Assembly: GCA_035573675.1 (NCBI GenBank) | Contig: DATMAB010000021.1 | Span: forward strand, 1 to 64,000 | DNA from: Terriglobales bacterium | Lineage (GTDB): Bacteria; Acidobacteriota; Terriglobia; Terriglobales; Acidobacteriaceae | Direction: 5' to 3' | Length of the DNA stretch: 64,000 nt | In this document: piece by piece, positions 7,277 through 15,895 of the stretch | Position numbering within the stretch: the stretch's first letter is position 1 | How the letters are laid out: each line of letters begins with the position of its first letter | The notes under the pieces: generated by a model | Database searches by the model: none | Seen by the model: the letters and a program-made list of their open reading frames with translations, nothing else | What the model was told of the DNA's origin: nothing | Position numbers and translations under genes: made by a program

Positions 7277-7447
7277 ACGGATAGAAGATCATTTCACCAC
7301 GGAGACACGGAGGCACGGAGAAAAGCGACAAAAGCTCACCACAAAGGACACGAAGGCGGACACGAAGGACACAACCACAGACAAAGTCCGCAATGTGAAC
7401 GGGATCAATCATCTGAAATCTCCGTGTCTCTGTGTCTCCGTGGTGAA
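7253..7447. repeat. composite repeat block between HipA-like and DUF3037 genes
   Basis: In order the block holds CCACGGATCTCCACGGATGC, TTCACCACGGAGACACGGAG, ACAAAGGACACGAAGGCGGA followed by CACGAAGGACACAA, and the inverted copy TCTCCGTGTCTCTGTGTCTC (7419-7438). The inverted ends make it look like a small mobile cassette. It separates two genes that normally sit together. No coding capacity is credible. Confidence 0.6.
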
Positions 7448-8284
7448 TCATTCTTTCCACTCCGGGAACGGGTTGCGCGAGGAGCGGCGGAAGTCGGCGA
7501 TGAGCTGGCGCACGCGGGGCCGGCGCCGGACGAGTTCCGCGACAAGCTTCTCCATCGCTTCCCAGTCTCCTTCATACCACTCGGGCGGGATTTCGGATGC
7601 CAGTTCGCCCAGAGCCGCCGAGTCCAGGGCCTCTAGGCGCGAGAGCCAGGGCTCGAGCGATTCCCAGCCGCGGATGCCGGCGTACACGGCATTCGAGGCG
7701 TGGACGCCGCGCAAGGGCGAATCCGGAAAGCTCCATTCGCCGGCGTTGAAACAGTAGCCCTGGTCGATGAAGCTGACCGTGTACTTGCGTTGGCGCGGCG
7801 CGCGCCAATAGACCGCCTGGCGGCCGTTGGCGTTGCAGGTCCACTTGTCCAGCGCCAGCACGCCAGCGAAGGCATCCAGGTTGCGAACTTTTTCCAGCAG
7901 CACCTCCGGCAGATAGTCGAAAACCTGTCCCGCCGCGGGATCCACCGCGTAACGCGAACCGAATTGTAGTCCCGGTCGGCAGGGCAACGCCTTCCCGGAG
8001 AGCTGCACGGTCAGGTCCGGGGTGTGGGCGATGAGCCATTGCGAGACCTCGATGACGGCGGGCACGGGCACCGGCAAGCCCAGCCGTTCCGCCAGCCGTG
8101 TAGCAAGCAATTCGTTGGCCAGAACCCGCAGATGCTGCGGGTTGTTCTGGAACTTGACTACGTAGAAGTGGCCGTCGGAGGCGCGCATGAGGTGCGCCTG
8201 CGCGCCGCCACGCAGCCGGCGGACGTGTTGGACGGCGTGGAGAGGCAAGCGGCGGATTGTAAGAAAGCGATAAGCAATAAGCAA
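7448..8284 (-). CDS. HipA-like kinase (HipA_2 type)
   Basis: The protein shows the single-domain HipA-like fold found beside DUF3037. The nucleotide-binding Lys is in HFYVVKFQNNPQ and the helix is NELLATRLAERLGLPVPVP. A catalytic-loop candidate is ALDKWTCNANGRQAVY (Asp and Asn). The metal-binding Asp is in VSFIDQGYCFN. HipA proteins are Ser/Thr kinases; full-length HipA phosphorylates glutamyl-tRNA synthetase, but this short form lacks the N-terminal HipB-binding half and no HipB-like gene is present. The first 12 residues are encoded by repeat sequence, so a TTG at 8248 is the more plausible start. The gene lies between terminase and portal as an accessory insert. Confidence 0.65.
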   Translation of the reverse strand: MLIAYRFLTIRRLPLHAVQHVRRLRGGAQAHLMRASDGHFYVVKFQNNPQHLRVLANELLATRLAERLGLPVPVPAVIEVSQWLIAHTPDLTVQLSGKALPCRPGLQFGSRYAVDPAAGQVFDYLPEVLLEKVRNLDAFAGVLALDKWTCNANGRQAVYWRAPRQRKYTVSFIDQGYCFNAGEWSFPDSPLRGVHASNAVYAGIRGWESLEPWLSRLEALDSAALGELASEIPPEWYEGDWEAMEKLVAELVRRRPRVRQLIADFRRSSRNPFPEWKE

Positions 8285-8389
8285 TTAGCACTTAGCAGTT
8301 AGCACTTAGCCCCGCAGGCCCACTGCTGAGTCCATCTCCGAAGGTGCAGTGGCTAAATGCTAAGTGCTGATTGCCAACTGCTGCCTCTC
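8262..8389. repeat. word-repeat palindrome (AGCACTTAGC type)
   Basis: AATTAGCACTTAGCAGTTAG ... CACTTAGCC on one side and GGCTAAATGCTAAGTGCTGA on the other form a long imperfect inverted repeat built from short tandem words. It marks the boundary between the terminase and HipA-like genes. Confidence 0.55.
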
Positions 8390-9919
8390 TTACCGTTCCG
8401 GGAGGGCGGCGAGCGCGAGATTCCCGGAGTGGGAATCGAGGCCGGGCAGCTCACTGCGGACGGCGAGGGCGATGGCCATGGCCAGGACGCAGTCGTCGTT
8501 CGCGCCGGAGAGGGCGCCGGCCGAACCCTCGGGGCGGCGGACGAAGGTGCGACACTCCTCCAGCAGGCGCCGGCTGGAGAACAGATCGGGCGCTACCGCA
8601 AGCACCGCGCCCAGATTCTCAATCATGGGCGGACGGGTGAGAGCGGAGGTGAGCCAGCCCAGATTGTTTCCCTTCTGGTACAGGTGATGATAGCGCTCCG
8701 CCATCTGCAGATAGGCGAGCACTGCGTGGCCGTGGTTGTTGCGCTCGACGGCGACCAGCGCCTGGTTGTATTCCCGGGCGAGGGCGGCGACGCGCGCGGC
8801 CAGCTCGGCGGGCGGGAAGTGTCCGCGAAGTTCGGCGCATTGCAGGGCTTTTTCCCGCTCGATGACCTGGGCGCAGGCGTAATCGCCTTCGACGCCGCCG
8901 CCGGCCGGATCGACGCCGAGGATGTACTGACGTCCGGAGACCGGCGGCCAGAAAATCTGCAGGCGGCCGCTGTCGCGCGATTCGGCGGGCTCAGGACACT
9001 CCGCCAGGCGGCGCTCGACCACTCCCAGATCGAAGACGCACTGGCGCGAAGCGAGGAAGCAGGAATGCGGGTCTTCGGCGAACTCCTGCGGCGCGAGCGC
9101 GCGGAAGTTGGAGCGCAGATCGCGACGATAAGCGATCTGGCCGGGCCGGAGACCGAAGCGCTCGATGAGTTCCTGCTCTTCGGGCGTGAGCGGGCCGGGG
9201 TCGATGACTTCTTTCGTATAGCCCGGCTCCCACCACCAGGGAAAGAAGTGGCGGGCGTAGCCGGTTTCCTCGGCGCGCTGCCATTCGTCGTAGAAAACGG
9301 AGCCGGCGCCGGCGGGCGTGGATTCGAGCACGATCTCGCCGGCGGGCGGCACGGCGGCGCGCAGGGAAGCCAGGGTTTCCGCCGCCGGGCCGGGCCAGCG
9401 GGCCACCTCCGATCCGTGGAGATGACGGATGGTGAGCCCGCGACCGGCGTTGGGGTCCGCCGCGGTCTCCACGCGGTACTCGCTGTCGAGCGCGGGGAAG
9501 ACGATCTGGCGGACGTTGGCGCGCGAAGTGCGCAGCGCGCCCACGCGCAACCGCGGAGGCAGGTTCGCCAGGAAGCGGTGCACGATGCGGAAGATCTCTT
9601 CGGCCGAAGTCTGGTCGTGGGCCACCTGGACCGCAACCGTACCCGGGCGGGTGATGACGCTCAGGAAGTTGCGGGCAGCGATCCAGGTGGTGATGCCCAT
9701 CTGGCGCGCCTTGAGCACCAGGTTGCGAGCAGCGGCCGCGCGTTCGTACTCCTGCTGCACGCGGTTGGCGGCGAGCGGCACCAGCCTGCCGTCCTTGTTG
9801 CGGACGTGAAGAAGGAGTCCGATCAGGCGCGCGCGCATGGCCGGCTGTTCTTCCAGACGACGGCCGGCGGCGAGCAGGGCGTCGAGGTCCTCGTGATACC
9901 AGGGTTTGGTTGCGGTCAT
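8390..9919 (-). CDS. phage terminase large subunit
   Basis: This 509-aa packaging ATPase-nuclease starts at the ATG at 9919 (MTATKPWYHED); the longer frame runs into repeat sequence. A Walker A-like motif is in LVLKARQMGITTW (residues about 67-79). Walker B with the catalytic Glu is in GEIVLESTPAG. The RNase H-like nuclease carries ILGVDPAGGG, LVAVERNNHG and a late acidic motif GANDDCVLAMAIA. Terminases cleave concatemeric DNA and pump it through the portal. All key residues seem present. The small terminase subunit is not identified in the window. Confidence 0.85.
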   Translation of the reverse strand: MTATKPWYHEDLDALLAAGRRLEEQPAMRARLIGLLLHVRNKDGRLVPLAANRVQQEYERAAAARNLVLKARQMGITTWIAARNFLSVITRPGTVAVQVAHDQTSAEEIFRIVHRFLANLPPRLRVGALRTSRANVRQIVFPALDSEYRVETAADPNAGRGLTIRHLHGSEVARWPGPAAETLASLRAAVPPAGEIVLESTPAGAGSVFYDEWQRAEETGYARHFFPWWWEPGYTKEVIDPGPLTPEEQELIERFGLRPGQIAYRRDLRSNFRALAPQEFAEDPHSCFLASRQCVFDLGVVERRLAECPEPAESRDSGRLQIFWPPVSGRQYILGVDPAGGGVEGDYACAQVIEREKALQCAELRGHFPPAELAARVAALAREYNQALVAVERNNHGHAVLAYLQMAERYHHLYQKGNNLGWLTSALTRPPMIENLGAVLAVAPDLFSSRRLLEECRTFVRRPEGSAGALSGANDDCVLAMAIALAVRSELPGLDSHSGNLALAALPER

Positions 9920-9939
9920 GTCTTGCTTGCGGTGTTGGC

Positions 9940-10030
9940 GGTGTCGCCCGCTGCGCGGGCTGAGTTCTCTTATCCAAGCCAACCCAGCCCTTGCGGGCTG
10001 GGCTAATCTGTGGCGGCCCTCCGGGCCTTC
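9940..10030. repeat. GC-hairpin dispersed repeat upstream of terminase
   Basis: The stretch contains several small hairpins: CCCGCTGCGCGGG (9949-9961), CCCAGCCCTTGCGGGCTGGG (9984-10003) and GGCCCTCCGGGCC (10014-10026). I associate this composite, translated as ANPALAGWANLWRPSGPSR, with dispersed acidobacterial repeats. No gene is supported between 9920 and 10134. Confidence 0.5.
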
Positions 10031-10134
10031 GCGAGCGGCGACGATGGGGGTGCCGCCCGAAGCGGAGCTTCCCTATGCCAGGACACTGTTGTTCGGGTGG
10101 AGATTCCCCGCTGCGCTGGGAATGAAAAACACTT

Positions 10135-11370
10135 TCACCAGCGAACGACGCGCGGCAGCGTGGCAGGGCCAAGGGGAGGCGCGGCGGCCTCGATCCACTC
10201 TACATACCCCCACAGCCCCGTGACGCGGTTGCTGTGTGCGCTGCGATTGGTGTAGCCGATGTCGTAGCTCGCCACCGTGGCCTTGGATTTCGTTCCCAGG
10301 TCCACCACCAGATGACTAGCCGTGGTCATCATGGCCCAAGTGTCAGCGGTGCCGTCGCAGCCAACCCCAGTGTCAGGCCCGGAGCTTTGTGTGCCGCCAT
10401 CATCCCAGATGTCCACGCGGCAGAGGCGAGTGCCCGTGGAGCCGGAAGCGCCGAAGCGGGCCACCAGGTCCATCAGGATCATGTCGGCGTCGGAGGGAAT
10501 CTCAGAGCCGAGCGTGATGTTGAAACGGTCGGCGGTTCCGGAAGTCCCGATGGTGTTGTAGCCGGAGAGATCATCTGGCGTTCCAGGCATGTCGTCCACG
10601 CAGTCGGTGTTCGTCGTCGCTGAGCAGTTGGCCCCGGTCTTGGTCCAAGCCACGGTATCGTCGCTCGTAGGCTCGATGAGAAAGAGCTTGCCCGGCCCGG
10701 TCCAGGAGTTCTGGAAAGTGCCGTTGGCATCGTTGACGGCCACATCGTCGAAGAAGCAGGTGGCTGTCGTGGTGTCCACCAGGCCGAACACCCAGTCCTG
10801 CACGTCGGTAGCCAGCGTGTCCTCGTTGGTGATGGAAAGGGTCTCCAGCGGCGTGGTGTTTCCGTCCTCATAGATTCGCACTTCCATCTCTCCGCCGGTG
10901 TCGGCGAGCAGATGCCGGGCCTCCAGCCGATACCAGGTGTTGGTGGAAAGCGCCTGCGACCCTGTTTGCTCTGTGGCGGTGACATTGTTCCTCAGCCGGA
11001 TGACGTTCGACGTATTGACGAAGCGCACCGACATGGAAATCGCACCCGCCCCCGTGCGCCGCGTGCTCATCAACTCCGTCACAGTGTTGGGGAAGGTGGA
11101 GCAGCGGAAGTACACCCGCATGAAGAAGGTGCCGCTGGTCACCGCCGCCGACCGCTGCCTGCGCACCCAGCGCACACTGCTCGAAGGGGCGGCTTGAATA
11201 GCGTAGGTCCCGGAATGCACCGTTGTGGTCTGAAAGGTAGGCGCAGTAGTCGAAGTCCCGGTCCACTCCGTCGTCGTGAAGTCATTGGTCTCAAAGCCGG
11301 AGGTGAACAGGCGGTCCGCGAAGGCCGGGCAGGCGACGATCAGTATCAGGAACAGAAGGGCGCGCTTCAT
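10135..11370 (-). CDS. secreted LamG/jellyroll-like protein, phage accessory
   Basis: This 411-aa protein starts at ATG 11370 with a clear signal peptide (MKRALLFLILIVACPAFA). The body begins DRLFTSGFETNDFTTTEWTG and carries beta-sandwich features (VHSGTYAIQAAPSS, GTFFMRVYFRCSTFPNTVTE, NTWYRLEARHLL, MEVRIYEDGN) typical of LamG/concanavalin-like carbohydrate-binding folds. The second half (SDADMILMDLVARFGASGST, RLCRVDIWDDG) is another beta domain. Its start overlaps the stop of the upstream secreted protein (ATGA). It is probably a virion or exported carbohydrate-binding protein. The exact role is unknown. Confidence 0.5.
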   Translation of the reverse strand: MKRALLFLILIVACPAFADRLFTSGFETNDFTTTEWTGTSTTAPTFQTTTVHSGTYAIQAAPSSSVRWVRRQRSAAVTSGTFFMRVYFRCSTFPNTVTELMSTRRTGAGAISMSVRFVNTSNVIRLRNNVTATEQTGSQALSTNTWYRLEARHLLADTGGEMEVRIYEDGNTTPLETLSITNEDTLATDVQDWVFGLVDTTTATCFFDDVAVNDANGTFQNSWTGPGKLFLIEPTSDDTVAWTKTGANCSATTNTDCVDDMPGTPDDLSGYNTIGTSGTADRFNITLGSEIPSDADMILMDLVARFGASGSTGTRLCRVDIWDDGGTQSSGPDTGVGCDGTADTWAMMTTASHLVVDLGTKSKATVASYDIGYTNRSAHSNRVTGLWGYVEWIEAAAPPLGPATLPRVVRW

Positions 11371-12440
11371 TTGCACTTCTCCAGATTGCGGTAATTGCCC
11401 GTCCAGTAGTTCTTGTAGAAGACTTCGCCTAGGGCCGCATTGGGCAGGGTGATGGTCCCACCGCCTGAGGAAGCGTCGCTGCCGGTCTGGTTCCACTGCA
11501 CCTGTGTCGAACTGGGAATGGCCGTCACATCGAAGTTGGTGCCGTTGAAGCTGGCATCGGTGACACCACTCACGTCGATGTTTACGCTGTCGCTGCCCAT
11601 CTGGTGCGCTGCCGAAGTCGTAGCAGTCACTACATTCGAGGAGCGGGAGATGGTAGAGATGGCCTTGTTAGAACCTATCTCCCATGTCGATACTCCCAGA
11701 AAGTCACAGCGCTCTGAACTGTGGTTGCCGCCCATCGACGAATGCGTCAATCCATCGGTCGCCAGAACTCCGTCCACGTAAACCTCGGCAAAGCCTGTCC
11801 CATTGCGCCGAATGTAGTGGATTGCATAGGTCTTCCACGTATCGCCAGGCAGGGGATCGAGAACCGGATCGTTGTCGCCACAGGACCCGGATTCGCACTG
11901 TTGCTCTAGAATCCCTTCGACCGAAGAGCCGCAGTTGATTTCCGGGCCGGACACCAGAACGTCCCAGTTGCCCTCTACGGTGCCGGTACAATTGCCCTGC
12001 GAACGGAAGATTTTTATCTGTCCGTTGGAGCATGACTGTCCGCGCAGAGTGTCCAGGACGGCCTGAGGGACGTAGGCTTGGAAGCAGACCCAGTGGTCTC
12101 CGTTCAGGTCCGGGCGCGTGGGTCCTTGGGGCAGGACGGAAGCATTGTTATACCGCAGCCGGGCGCGGGCGAACCCGGCATTGTTCTGTGTGAAGGCGCG
12201 CAGACAGTTGCCGCCCCCCGGACAGGACGTGGTGATCTCAATATTGTGATTAGCGTCACAGGCCGTGCTGCAACTGGCGCTAAACGCTCCCAGGCTGGAG
12301 GAGAAGTCGTTCTCATAGAAGGTGCGCTTGGGCACGGCTTCTCCGCCGCTCACTGAGCCTCCGCCCACGCTGACCTGACCTTCGAGCAGCAGGCCGGTTC
12401 CCAAGATGACAAGCGTCAGGATGGCAGCCAGGGCCCTCAC
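11367..12440 (-). CDS. secreted beta-sandwich protein, phage accessory
   Basis: This 357-aa protein starts at a GTG (12440) that overlaps the stop of the tailspike-like gene by GTGA. A signal peptide (MRALAAILTLVILGTGLLLE) is followed by FYENDFSSSLGAFSASCSTA. The beta-sandwich contains GDHWVCFQAYVPQAVLD, TWKTYAIHYIRRNGTGF and EVYVDGVLATDG, in the style of polysaccharide-lyase or LamG folds. It has many Cys residues, suggesting disulphides outside the cytoplasm. The coupling to both neighbours implies that the three exported proteins are made together. Confidence 0.5.
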   Translation of the reverse strand: MRALAAILTLVILGTGLLLEGQVSVGGGSVSGGEAVPKRTFYENDFSSSLGAFSASCSTACDANHNIEITTSCPGGGNCLRAFTQNNAGFARARLRYNNASVLPQGPTRPDLNGDHWVCFQAYVPQAVLDTLRGQSCSNGQIKIFRSQGNCTGTVEGNWDVLVSGPEINCGSSVEGILEQQCESGSCGDNDPVLDPLPGDTWKTYAIHYIRRNGTGFAEVYVDGVLATDGLTHSSMGGNHSSERCDFLGVSTWEIGSNKAISTISRSSNVVTATTSAAHQMGSDSVNIDVSGVTDASFNGTNFDVTAIPSSTQVQWNQTGSDASSGGGTITLPNAALGEVFYKNYWTGNYRNLEKCK

Positions 12441-15400
12441 ATCGCCCTCCGCGCCGTTCCTTCAATGGCCAACACCTGAAGAACTCCCGTGTAGGCATCG
12501 CTGGCATCGCCGCCAAGCCTTTGCAAACGAAAGATGACGGTCTCGTTGGCCGCGCAGCCCGTCGTGGTGATGTTGCTGAAGGTCAGGGTCTTGCGCTGCC
12601 CCGCAGTCGTCGGCCCCGCTCCCGTTGCGCTGGTAGTAGTCGTGAAGGTCGGGTTCAGCAAGTCTTCGTCGTTGCCCACGCAGGCTTGCGCCGGTTGCAG
12701 GACTATATTGTTCGTCGAACTCGTGTCGCCGGTGTAGGTTATCTTCAAATCCACGGCGGTGGCGGATGCCCAGTCCGCAGGGAATTGCCAATGCCAGTAA
12801 GCGGTCGAGGTTGCGGCGTCCGCGAAGGTCAGGACGCCGTAACGCGGTCCCGATCCGATGCAGGCTTTCCCTGCCGCGCCCGAGGTCGGCAGGTCCAGCG
12901 CTGAGCCAGCCGTTGTGCCATCGCATCCCCCTGCTGCCCAGTAGAGCTTCGAGGGCAGCGTCACCGTGTTCCCCGTCCCTTCGGCATCGAGCGAGACATT
13001 GGTCACGGTGCCAGAAGAGTCGATGCGCGTGGTCCCGCCGGTCTGAAGGGCGGTAGTGGCATTGACCGTGGGCGCGACGACGCTTGTGCCGAAGTATCCG
13101 GTTCGGGGGCGGTTGGCACCGCTGGCCCCGATGTCGTTGGCGTTGTCCGTTGCGAACAGCAGATCGGCGCTGCCCAGTGTCACGCTCTGTGAGCCGAAGG
13201 CCAGCGTGGGATCGGTCGCTCCGGCATCAAAGGTCCAGGTGAAGCTAGACGCGTTGCCGAAGGTGACGGAGCGAATATCGGTGGTCACAATCTTGCCCGT
13301 GATGTCATCAGGCGTCGAGGCGGTGTTCAGCGCCCACTTCACCGGAACATCGTTGCCGGTGATGGAGCCGTCGAGCAGGTTGGCGTCCGTGGCCGGGCTT
13401 CCGTTTACGGAGATGGCGTCCCCTCCACCCCCGGCTCCGCCATCATCATCCGAGCAGACGATCTGGTCGCTGGCATTGATGGTCAGCGCACCACCGTTGA
13501 CGTTCCCGGAACAATTGCCGGTGATGTTCCATCCAGGGACGTAATCGGCAGTAAGGTTCACAGTCTGCCGGAGGCCGAAGTAATTGCTCTTGTCCGGGTC
13601 ATACCAGCGGACTTCGCTGCCCGTGACCAGGTTGGTCCTCCGCCCCACTTCCTTCCACGGCACTCCCTGGTGCGTCTTGACCAATTGGATGGTGTCGCCG
13701 TTGCTCAGCGCCCGGCTCACCCCGCCCTGCAACTGGATGTTAGCGTTGTCTGCGATGGTGGTGAAGGAATCGCTGGCGTGGATAGTGACGACCTGGCCCA
13801 GGTAGCCCCCTTGCAAGTCGGTGATAGTGGTCGGGGCGTTGTTCGCCGTGATCCAGACGTCCGAACCGGCAACTGAAGGGGTAGCCGAGTTCAGGGCCAG
13901 CACAGGAATGGCCTCGGTGTTGTCCGAGCGCGACTGCGGGATGACCTTGCCTGAACCGAGGTCGAAGTTCCTACCGATGGCGACACGGGTGCCTGCCCCG
14001 TCCACTCCGTAGGAAGTCGGCAATTCCATCGCCTCGACCAGGAAGTTCCCGATGGTGACGTTGCCGTCGGTCCAGTTGTCCACCGCCAGACCGCCGCCCA
14101 CGACGATGCCGTAGTCCGAGCGGTCGTTTGCGCCAGTCAGCGAACGAACGGTGTTGTTGGTGACGTAGATGCGCGTCTTGTTGACTAGTGCGATGCCCGC
14201 CCACGGGCCGGACACTCCCAGGGTCTTGCCCACGCCGTTGAAGCCGAAGCCGTCGATTAGGTTCCCGTGGACGAACAGGTCCTGCGTCGAACTTCCGCCC
14301 AGCACGATGCCCTGGCCGTAGCAGCGATAGAGCGAGTTCTTGGCCACGACGACGCGGATCGCCCCGATGCTCTGGCCTAGCTGGATACAGGGGTTATTCT
14401 GCGTCCCGGAGAACTGTCCGGCGTCGCGGATGGTGTTGCCGGAGATGATGTTCCAGCCCGTCTGTACGGTGTTGTTCTCGATAGAGATGGCCGCGTTCTT
14501 GGTCGCCTCGAAGGTGTTGTCAGAGATGAGCGAGTTCATCCCGGCGAACTCCACGCCGAAGTTGCCCATCTTGTAGAAGTGGTTGCCCGCGATAATGGCG
14601 TCCGACACGCCGCCCGAGAAGGCGTTGATGCCGTCCCAGGAACCGTTGACGAAGCGGTTGTTGCGGGCCTGGTTGTTGCGCGACTGCGGCTCGCCGTTCA
14701 CGTTGCCGCCGGAGAAGTTGATGCCCGCGCCGCCCAGCTTCTCGAACAGGACGTTGCTGACGCTGGAGTTGGAGAGCGAGGCGGTGGCCGCAAGCGGCCC
14801 GAACAGGATGCCGTAGGTCGGTCCTTGCGCGTCGCATCCGGTGACCGGGGAGCCCTGAGGGTTCTCCCCGGCGAACTTGAAGTCGCTAAGGTGGACGTTC
14901 TCAATCGAGGCTGATTCGTTCCCGGCTTTGATGTAGGAGAACTTCGTGCTGGCGCAGCCCCAGGTGGTGACGTGCAGAACGGTCTCGTCGCCCGCACCCT
15001 CGATGGTGACGTTGCTGGAGGTGATGGAGATGGCGGGCGAACTGCCGCTGACGGCCAGTTCATAGGTCGCCGCCCCCAGCAGGAGCTTAACTGGCTTATT
15101 GATGGTAATGGTAGAGGAGATGGTCTGCGAACCCTCGAGGCCGCGGGCGTCGGCGACGCCCCCAGAGGAAGGAAGGGCAGCGATGCAGGCCGCAATCTTG
15201 GCTCCAGCGTCGGCTCCGGAGAACGCATCGCAGAGGCGGATGTTGTGGAAGCTGGTGTTGGTGGTGGTGATGTTGGCGATGGCGTTATCCACGTACTGCC
15301 TGGAAGCCACCTGCATGGCCACACCCGAGGGCACAATGCTGGCGCGCACCGCGGCGATGGTGGTGGGCGAGAGGGCGGGCACGCTCCAGAGCTCCTCGCT

Positions 15401-15715
15401 GGTGGAGCGATCGTCCAGTTGGTAGACGACGCGGTAGAAGCTGCCCGGGGGCGTAGCGCCTTCGTTGGGAACCAGGCTGACGTTGAGCGTGCCGCCGGGA
15501 CCGAGCGCGACGCTCCTGGAGCCGGCGGCCACGGCGTTTCCTTGCGCCGTTTCGAAGGCCGGCCAGGTGATGAAAAGAGTGCCGCTCGCCGGCGTGCCGT
15601 CCGCGCGATAGACCACGTCGATGATGGCGGTGGTCGCGGGGCCCTGGGCCCGCAGCGGCGGCATGAGTCCGGCGGCGAGGGCGATGGAGATGAGGCAGTA
15701 GAGAAATCGCTTCAT
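12437..15715 (-). CDS. tailspike-like right-handed beta-helix protein with signal peptide
   Basis: The protein is 1092 aa from ATG 15715 (MKRFLYCLISIALAAGLMPP, then a predicted cleavage after LRAQ). Residues about 30-140 form an N-terminal domain (FITWPAFETAQGNAVAAGS). Residues about 150-600 are a right-handed parallel beta-helix with Asn-rich turns (NHFYKMGNFGVEFAG, SGNTIRDAG, VTNNTVRSLTG). The C-terminal third resembles phage tail-fibre proteins (GDAISVNGSPATDANLLDGS, GASGANRPRTGYFGTS). Beta-helices of this type bind or degrade polysaccharides. A Sec signal on a tailspike is odd, since virion proteins are normally cytoplasmic. It may be an exported host-surface factor. Confidence 0.65.
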   Translation of the reverse strand: MKRFLYCLISIALAAGLMPPLRAQGPATTAIIDVVYRADGTPASGTLFITWPAFETAQGNAVAAGSRSVALGPGGTLNVSLVPNEGATPPGSFYRVVYQLDDRSTSEELWSVPALSPTTIAAVRASIVPSGVAMQVASRQYVDNAIANITTTNTSFHNIRLCDAFSGADAGAKIAACIAALPSSGGVADARGLEGSQTISSTITINKPVKLLLGAATYELAVSGSSPAISITSSNVTIEGAGDETVLHVTTWGCASTKFSYIKAGNESASIENVHLSDFKFAGENPQGSPVTGCDAQGPTYGILFGPLAATASLSNSSVSNVLFEKLGGAGINFSGGNVNGEPQSRNNQARNNRFVNGSWDGINAFSGGVSDAIIAGNHFYKMGNFGVEFAGMNSLISDNTFEATKNAAISIENNTVQTGWNIISGNTIRDAGQFSGTQNNPCIQLGQSIGAIRVVVAKNSLYRCYGQGIVLGGSSTQDLFVHGNLIDGFGFNGVGKTLGVSGPWAGIALVNKTRIYVTNNTVRSLTGANDRSDYGIVVGGGLAVDNWTDGNVTIGNFLVEAMELPTSYGVDGAGTRVAIGRNFDLGSGKVIPQSRSDNTEAIPVLALNSATPSVAGSDVWITANNAPTTITDLQGGYLGQVVTIHASDSFTTIADNANIQLQGGVSRALSNGDTIQLVKTHQGVPWKEVGRRTNLVTGSEVRWYDPDKSNYFGLRQTVNLTADYVPGWNITGNCSGNVNGGALTINASDQIVCSDDDGGAGGGGDAISVNGSPATDANLLDGSITGNDVPVKWALNTASTPDDITGKIVTTDIRSVTFGNASSFTWTFDAGATDPTLAFGSQSVTLGSADLLFATDNANDIGASGANRPRTGYFGTSVVAPTVNATTALQTGGTTRIDSSGTVTNVSLDAEGTGNTVTLPSKLYWAAGGCDGTTAGSALDLPTSGAAGKACIGSGPRYGVLTFADAATSTAYWHWQFPADWASATAVDLKITYTGDTSSTNNIVLQPAQACVGNDEDLLNPTFTTTTSATGAGPTTAGQRKTLTFSNITTTGCAANETVIFRLQRLGGDASDAYTGVLQVLAIEGTARRAM

Positions 15716-15895
15716 GGCGGTTGGCGGTTGGCTCTTGGCTGTTAGTTGTTGGCTCTTGGCGGTTGGCAGTGAGCAAACAGCACTTAGCATTTAGCCCCAG
15801 AACGGTGCAGTGCCGCCTTGAAAGAGCATGCATTTCTCAACAGGACGACACGGACGGTTCGGGGCGACGTGCCAAATGCTAACTGCCCAATGCCG
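15716..15895. repeat. word-repeat spacer (GGCTCTTGGC / AGCACTTAGC)
   Basis: GGCGGTTGGCTCTTGGCTGT and its relatives, then AAACAGCACTTAGCATTTAG on the left and CCAAATGCTAACTGCCCAAT on the right, form another imperfect palindrome of short words. No gene is supported. Confidence 0.5.

Noticed and set aside
7251-7757. Plus-strand open frames containing FTTETRRHGE-like peptides
   Set aside because: These peptides are translations of dispersed non-coding repeats that recur in other spacers.
8357-10006. 549-aa open frame antisense to terminase
   Set aside because: The terminase motifs on the minus strand are unambiguous. The plus frame begins in repeat sequence.
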